From Peptococcaceae bacterium (GTDB lineage: Bacteria; Bacillota; Desulfitobacteriia; Desulfitobacteriales; Desulfitobacteriaceae): a stretch of DNA of 9,355 nt. Location: positions 1 through 9,355 of the forward strand of contig JAITOS010000160.1 of assembly GCA_031289815.1 (NCBI GenBank). The letters are read 5' to 3'. Position numbers and translations under genes: made by a program. The stretch's first letter is position 1. The number at the start of each line of letters is the position of its first letter. Positions 6,408 through 9,355 of this stretch are shown in pieces. The notes beneath the pieces were generated by a model. That model had not been told where the DNA came from, did no database searches, and saw nothing but the letters and a program-made list of their open reading frames with translations.

Positions 6408-7115
6408 CTACCTATTGCCGCTGTAATGTTCCGGCTCAAATTTATAGCCGACGCCCCAAACGGTCGCCAACATGCTCTTCACTTGCGGATGACTCAGTTT
6501 TTCCCGCAATTTCTTGATATGCGTATCCACCGTCCGGGCGTCGCCAAAAAAATCGTAGCCCCACACGGTCTCCATGAGTTGTTCCCGCGAAAATACCCTG
6601 CCGGGGTTTTTAGCCAAAAAATGTAATAAGTCGAATTCCCGCGGCGTCAACGCTACAATTTGCTGATCCACGATCACCCGGTGCTTTTCTTTATCAATCT
6701 TGATCAGCCCGTAATTCAGCTCATGCTCCAGCGTTTTACTATCCAAGCTGAGCATACTCCGGCGCAGCAGCGCTTTCACTCGCGCCACCAGCTCTCTCGT
6801 GCTAAAAGGCTTTACCAGGTAATCATCCGCGCCCAACTCCAAGCCTAACACCCGGTCAAATTCCTCGCCGCGCGCGGTAAGCATAATAATCGGCACGGTC
6901 GAAATTTCCCGGATTTCACGGCAAACCCGCCAGCCGTCGATTTCCGGCATCATCAGATCGACGATCAACAGCGCATACGTTCCTCTTTGAAATTTGTCCA
7001 GCGCGGTTCTGCCATTTTCCGCTTCTTCAACGCTATAGCCTTCACGTTCCAAATAGAGCCGCACGAGACTGCGAATCTTTTCTTCATCATCCACGACCAA
7101 AATAGGCTCCATCAT
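6408..7115 (-). CDS. OmpR/PhoB-family response regulator
   Basis: The 235 residues hold a receiver domain (about 3-120) with the acidic pair Asp9/Asp10, phosphoacceptor Asp53 in LLIVDLMMP, Thr80 and Lys102 (VKPF), all the residues needed for phosphorylation. A C-terminal winged helix (about 135-228) follows, with the family pattern LTPREFDLLHFLAKNPGRVF, then TVDTHIKKLREKL and VWGVGYKFE. It is a DNA-binding transcription factor controlled by the kinase encoded next. AAGGAGG precedes two consecutive ATG codons (7113-7115 and 7110-7112); the second has the better spacing (7 rather than 4 bases), so the protein may start one residue later. ResD/PhoP-like regulators are the closest in style, but I cannot assign a regulon. 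Confidence 0.95.
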   Translation of the reverse strand: MMEPILVVDDEEKIRSLVRLYLEREGYSVEEAENGRTALDKFQRGTYALLIVDLMMPEIDGWRVCREIREISTVPIIMLTARGEEFDRVLGLELGADDYLVKPFSTRELVARVKALLRRSMLSLDSKTLEHELNYGLIKIDKEKHRVIVDQQIVALTPREFDLLHFLAKNPGRVFSREQLMETVWGYDFFGDARTVDTHIKKLREKLSHPQVKSMLATVWGVGYKFEPEHYSGNR

Positions 7116-7186
7116 GCATCCTCCTTCACTATCCCGGAAAATCTCCCCGCCGCCGCTTAAAGTAAAATCACCTGCGGCTTACATCC

Positions 7187-7192
7187 ATTATA
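7187..7192 (-). promoter_or_regulatory. Possible -10 box for the two-component operon
   Basis: A perfect TATAAT on the minus strand lies about 70 bases upstream of the response regulator start. No good -35 is visible at 16-18 bases; an A8 tract occupies much of that spacer. The promoter may need an activator, possibly the phosphorylated regulator itself. Confidence 0.35.
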
Positions 7193-7326
7193 AACCTTTT
7201 TTTTGATGGAAATGTGTCCGCTTTCTGAAATTACTATCCGCGCGCTCTTTCTCGCTCCTGCCATGCCGTCACCCCATCGTGCGCGAACATGTATCAGGTA
7301 CCCGCTCTCCCTCACGATCGCAGCGA

Positions 7327-7345
7327 AATTATCACCAGGATAATT
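7327..7345. repeat. Short perfect inverted repeat, operator-like
   Basis: AATTATC-ACCAG-GATAATT: two 7-bp arms around five bases. No T-run follows on either strand, so it is not an intrinsic terminator. A regulator binding site is possible; it is about 210 bases upstream of the response regulator. Confidence 0.35.
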
Positions 7346-7468
7346 CTGTAGGAAGATCATTCCATCAGAGGGCGTTTTTCGCAACGGCTATCGGCTATTT
7401 GTGTCTATTAACCGCCAGCTTACGACAGCGAATCTCTCTTCATACGAACAAGACTCAAAAGACAGGCA

Positions 7469-7485
7469 AAGGGCGGACGGTTCCG
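7469..7485. repeat. Third copy of the REP-like core
   Basis: AAGGGCGGACGGTTCCG is identical to 264-280 and to the inverted copy at 346-362. Here only a single arm is present, 38 bases beyond the stop of the antitoxin-like gene, a typical extragenic position for REP elements. Confidence 0.65.
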
Positions 7486-7523
7486 GGACTATGTGCGAAA
7501 AAGGTGCGAAAATCGTTAAGCGT

Positions 7524-7774
7524 CTATCTGAACTCAATATGGAGCGTTTTTCCCACGCCGTCCGCAATTTGCTGTAATGTGGCGATTGTCGGACTGCAAT
7601 TCCCGTTTTCAATTCGGCTGATGTTGGATTGCCGGATACCCGTTTTACGGGATAACTCCTCCTGCGTCAAGTTTTGCTCTACGCGGGCGGCAATGATCGC
7701 CTTGATATATTCGCGTTCGGGGCGCTAACGCGCTCACGGCGATTGTTTTCCAGTTCATTCGGCTCCAAAATCAC
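7524..7774 (-). pseudogene. XRE/HTH_3 antitoxin-like regulator, frameshifted
   Basis: The second reading phase (stop at 7524-7526) encodes EREYIKAIIAARVEQNLTQE, then a full helix-turn-helix (ELSRKTGIRQSNISRIENG) and SPTIATLQQIADGVGKTLHI, the pattern of HigA-like XRE antitoxins. In that phase stops TGA and TAG lie just upstream. The missing N-terminus, VILEPNELENNRRERVSA, is in another phase from a GTG at 7772-7774. One extra base in the four-G run at 7719-7722 would join the two into about 83 residues; the present 251 bases are not a multiple of three. The GTG overlaps the stop of the upstream 52-residue ORF as GTGA, the usual coupling in such operons. Either the gene is dead, the run is a sequencing error, or a -1 slip restores it. 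No recognisable RelE/HigB toxin is adjacent. Confidence 0.75.
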
Positions 7775-7929
7775 TTTCCCGCCTTTCCTAGCGCATAATC
7801 CTTCATTTCAGGAATCGCCCCGCCAGCTATCGCCCACAGGTACAGGCTCGCAACCGCGCCACATGGCGAATACCGCCGGGCGTACTTCTCGCATAGTGCG
7901 CGGTCGATTTTCTTGTGGTGGTAGCACAT
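7771..7929 (-). CDS. Unrecognised 52-residue ORF coupled to the antitoxin-like gene
   Basis: The ORF starts MCYHHKKIDRALCEKYARRY and ends PEMKDYALGKAGK. In between it has a short hydrophobic stretch (GAVASLYLWAIAGGAI, 24-39). Cysteines at 2, 13 and 23 with histidines at 4 and 5 could bind metal, but this is only an observation. I do not recognise a family. Support for coding: an amino-acid composition more protein-like than that of the overlapping Arg/Thr-rich frame, and a stop that overlaps the antitoxin GTG start by four bases. Against: only a weak GGCGG upstream of the ATG. It may be an intact small gene, or the remaining 3' end of a larger protein whose 5' part was lost at the junction with the gene at 7827-8369. 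Confidence 0.4.
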   Translation of the reverse strand: MCYHHKKIDRALCEKYARRYSPCGAVASLYLWAIAGGAIPEMKDYALGKAGK

Positions 7930-8369
7930 CCGCCGACTACCAGCATATCGTTACCGGGATTGTAATGCACATCTGTCCAGATAAAGGTTTCCGGCTCTTT
8001 GGGGACGTGAAAAAACTCGGTTTTTTCGGTTAGGTCATACACGCCATATCCGTAGAGGTCAATGCGAAAAAGCAAATAAAGATGGCCGTTGCTGTGATGA
8101 ATCAGGTCAAGAAATTCTCCGGCGTCATCCATGTTTTGAAATCGATAGGCTTCCGCGCCTGACGGGTCAAACATGACTGTTTCGCTAACCGACATGTTGT
8201 ATTCGCCAAGTTTCCCCGCATAATTTTTTGTGGCTGCGGAGTAGCCTGCGGACAGTTCAAAAGACTTTTCTCCCTCAAGATATCCGGGTGAAAATAATAT
8301 TTCAAACTTCTTGCGGTTCGATTGATATTCTTCTGTATGGGCGATATTCGTCATATCCCTGACAATCAT
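7827..8369 (-). CDS. Unrecognised conserved-looking protein, probably C-terminally truncated
   Basis: From ATG 8367-8369 (MIVRDMTNIAHTEEYQSNRK) the first about 148 residues look like a genuine soluble protein rich in aromatic strands, for example HSNGHLYLLFRIDLYGYGVY and TFIWTDVHYNPGNDMLVVGG. After Cys148 the frame becomes rich in Thr, Arg and Cys (ATTTRKSTAHYARS) and ends at 7827-7829, while a better coding frame, the 52-residue ORF, overlaps it. This suggests the original C-terminus was lost by deletion or frameshift near 7920-7930. GGGAG lies 9 bases before the chosen start; the frame stays open to an ATG at 8468, but that extension lacks a good ribosome binding site and overlaps gene debris. 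The pattern recalls uncharacterised proteins near polymorphic-toxin or immunity loci, but no function can be assigned. Confidence 0.55.
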   Translation of the reverse strand: MIVRDMTNIAHTEEYQSNRKKFEILFSPGYLEGEKSFELSAGYSAATKNYAGKLGEYNMSVSETVMFDPSGAEAYRFQNMDDAGEFLDLIHHSNGHLYLLFRIDLYGYGVYDLTEKTEFFHVPKEPETFIWTDVHYNPGNDMLVVGGCATTTRKSTAHYARSTPGGIRHVARLRACTCGR

Positions 8370-8373
8370 ATCA

Positions 8374-8430
8374 TCACTCTCCCAGTATCGGTTGATCGTA
8401 CTCGAACAGCACGTTGTTAATCTCCAAAAT
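8374..8430 (-). pseudogene. Possible remnant of a small-protein gene
   Basis: A short open stretch in another phase reads ILEINNVLFEYDQPILGE before TGA, and is preceded by two in-frame TAG codons. VLFEYDQP-like openings occur in small uncharacterised proteins (I recall this in DUF6575-like sequences), so this may be the first residues of such a gene, cut by deletion. Just upstream (about 8431-8495) another phase reads VTFNEKTGLMAQGRDTGLRV, which also looks protein-like. These fragments are too short to prove. Confidence 0.2.
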
Positions 8431-8522
8431 CTACTAACCCGCAAGCCCGTATCACGCCCCTGCGCCATCAGTCCCGTTTTTTCATTAAAAGTTACCGCTT
8501 GGCAAGATTTTTTTGTATTTGT

Positions 8523-8858
8523 TTAGATACCGCGCATTTGGCGTTTTCGTTCTTCCCGCACCGCTGCCGCTTCTTTAGCAGCTTGTTCCTGCCGATACCG
8601 TTCCGCGCCTTCCTCAGTTGCCTTCATCAATATGCTGAAAACCTCAGCGGCGAGTGATCCTTCGGGAAGATCTTCGTTTACTCGCTTATAACTTGCCAGA
8701 TCATCGTCCACTATTCGGTTCAGAAAGCCTTCGACGCCATCAACCTTTAGCTCAGCGGCGATCTTTAGGAGTTTTTCGTAGACCGCACGGTCAAACTCCA
8801 CATAGACATATCCTTTGGCGCCGGACTTCCTCATATGCGCTTTTTGGGTTGTCAGCAT
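8523..8858 (-). CDS. Small hypothetical protein, ribbon-helix-helix-like N-terminus
   Basis: The 111-residue product is not recognised. After a basic start, AKGYVYVEFDRAVYEKLLKI has the strand-then-helix pattern of ribbon-helix-helix proteins, followed by GVEGFLNRIVDDDLASYKRV as a second helix. The C-terminal third (about 80-110) is a highly charged, Ala/Glu/Arg-rich helix that could be a coiled coil. Its ATG (8856-8858) shares one base with the stop of the upstream gene (TGATG) and follows AAAGGAG at 9 bases, so the two are translationally coupled. Such pairs occur on plasmids and integrative elements as autoregulators, antitoxins or partition adaptors; none of these can be chosen from sequence alone. 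Confidence 0.65.
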   Translation of the reverse strand: MLTTQKAHMRKSGAKGYVYVEFDRAVYEKLLKIAAELKVDGVEGFLNRIVDDDLASYKRVNEDLPEGSLAAEVFSILMKATEEGAERYRQEQAAKEAAAVREERKRQMRGI

Positions 8859-9130
8859 CAGCCTTCTCCTTTCCGTCCATCGAGCAGAGCTAAATCTGCC
8901 CTGCTTTTGCCTTCGCGCAAATTCCTTATATATCTGCCGCGGCCCCTGTTGAGATCCCTTCTCAACTTTTCAGGCGAGCGGTTTGTGAACCGATCGTAGA
9001 GTTTGTAATAGTCGCCTATTTCTTTATTGATGAGCTTCTCGACGCTCCATCTATTTTGTTTTAAACTTAGCCGCAACATCTCATATCTTTCAAGATCAAA
9101 AGCTATTTTCACCTTTACCTTATCGCTCAT
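8858..9130 (-). CDS. Small hypothetical protein, ribbon-helix-helix-like N-terminus, basic tail
   Basis: The 90-residue product opens MSDKVKVKIAFDLERYEMLR, a strand followed by a helix, then SVEKLINKEIGDYYKLYDRF as a second helix, which suits a ribbon-helix-helix DNA-binding dimer. The tail (50-90) is strongly basic (RRDLNRGRGRYIRNLREGKS), consistent with nucleic acid contact. AAAGGAGG lies 7 bases before the ATG at 9128-9130, and a promoter is visible upstream. It is the first gene of a two-gene operon with the 111-residue protein, whose similar N-terminal layout suggests the two may be diverged relatives. I do not recognise the family. Confidence 0.7.
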   Translation of the reverse strand: MSDKVKVKIAFDLERYEMLRLSLKQNRWSVEKLINKEIGDYYKLYDRFTNRSPEKLRRDLNRGRGRYIRNLREGKSRADLALLDGRKGEG

Positions 9131-9158
9131 CGCTGAACCTCCTTTTACTGATGTGATT

Positions 9159-9187
9159 ATTTTACCACAATCTGTTCAACTACCCAA
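9159..9187 (-). promoter_or_regulatory. Promoter of the small-protein pair
   Basis: On the minus strand TAAAAT (-10, 9159-9164; five of six) lies 17 bases from TTGGGT (-35, 9182-9187; three of six). It is about 30 bases upstream of the first start codon, leaving a short leader with the ribosome binding site. The weak -35 fits a regulated promoter. Confidence 0.4.
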
Positions 9188-9252
9188 CGGCTTGTCCGCC
9201 AAGGTCGTTGAACGCCGTCTTTCTTATCTCCGTCAGCTTTAAAAACTCTTCT

Positions 9253-9318
9253 CTACACCCCCATTTCGACCGCCTTAGGCAGCTTCAACCCTGCCGCCTC
9301 GCCAGCCAACACAAGCAT
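9253..9318 (-). CDS. Possible 21-residue ORF at the right edge
   Basis: ATG at 9316-9318 follows GAGGTG with about 5 bases spacing and encodes MLVLAGEAAGLKLPKAVEMG plus V before TAG. The composition is protein-like but the ORF is very short and unrecognised. It may be a true small peptide or the relic of a larger gene. All three leftward frames entering from the right edge end before 9253, so any larger upstream gene stops in the last 100 bases. Confidence 0.2.
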   Translation of the reverse strand: MLVLAGEAAGLKLPKAVEMGV

Positions 9319-9355
9319 TGCTCCACCTCACCCTGTTAAATAGATTTTGCGGAGT

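Larger units (their letters stand above)
7193..7523. other. Non-coding stretch between the two-component operon and the accessory genes
   Basis: No credible gene is seen. It contains a perfect inverted repeat (7327-7345), one copy of the REP-like core (7469-7485) and a 9-bp direct repeat GTGCGAAAA at 7493-7501 and 7504-7512. A minus-strand ORF at 7157-7384 needs a TTG start without a ribosome binding site and runs through the TATAAT box, so I treat it as chance. Confidence 0.4.

Noticed and set aside
7157..7384. 75-codon minus-strand ORF upstream of the response regulator
   Set aside because: TTG start without a ribosome binding site; runs through the likely -10 box.
7279..7728. 149-codon plus-strand ORF
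   Set aside because: It is antisense to the antitoxin-like gene, and its other half covers repeats; no ribosome binding site.

Overview
The window looks like chromosomal DNA from an endospore-forming Firmicute. The evidence is an intact alpha/beta-type small acid-soluble spore protein gene (2795-2983 +), strong AGGAGG-type ribosome binding sites, frequent TTG/GTG starts and sigma-A-like promoters. The protein style and moderate-to-high GC would suit a spore-forming Negativicute such as the Sporomusaceae, but that placement is inference; no rRNA or other taxonomic marker is present.

Layout. The left edge (1-560) is accessory: the start of a RelB/DinJ-type antitoxin gene running off the edge, then a GC-rich non-coding block holding a long REP-like palindrome and an array of four AACTAA/TTAGTT half-sites. 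Next come an alpha/beta hydrolase (561-1289 -), with a TetR-like palindrome over its promoter, and an endonuclease IV-like TIM-barrel protein (1541-2371 -, TTG start). A divergent intergenic region leads to the spore protein gene, whose 3' end overlaps by 21 bases the 3' end of the convergent comM/yifB AAA+ ATPase gene (2963-4516 -). A two-component operon follows, read right to left: an OmpR-type response regulator (6408-7115 -) and its coupled histidine kinase (4626-6398 -).

The right end (about 7200-9355) is again accessory and looks decayed. It holds a third copy of the REP-like core (7469-7485), an XRE antitoxin-like gene interrupted by a one-base frameshift (7524-7774 -), an unrecognised 52-residue ORF whose stop overlaps the antitoxin's GTG start (7771-7929 -), an unrecognised protein that seems to lose its C-terminus out of frame over that ORF (7827-8369 -), and a coupled pair of small proteins with ribbon-helix-helix-like N-termini (8523-8858 and 8858-9130 -).

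How they fit together: the core genes serve a spore-former (spore DNA protection, possible repair of abasic DNA, DNA branch migration or uptake, envelope signal sensing). The flanks carry antitoxin-type regulators, repeats and broken small genes, as is common where mobile DNA has come and gone. I see no complete toxin-antitoxin pair, no transposase, integrase, tRNA, rRNA or CRISPR array. No clearly new complete system is visible; the best candidates are the 52-residue ORF plus frameshifted antitoxin and the small-protein pair.
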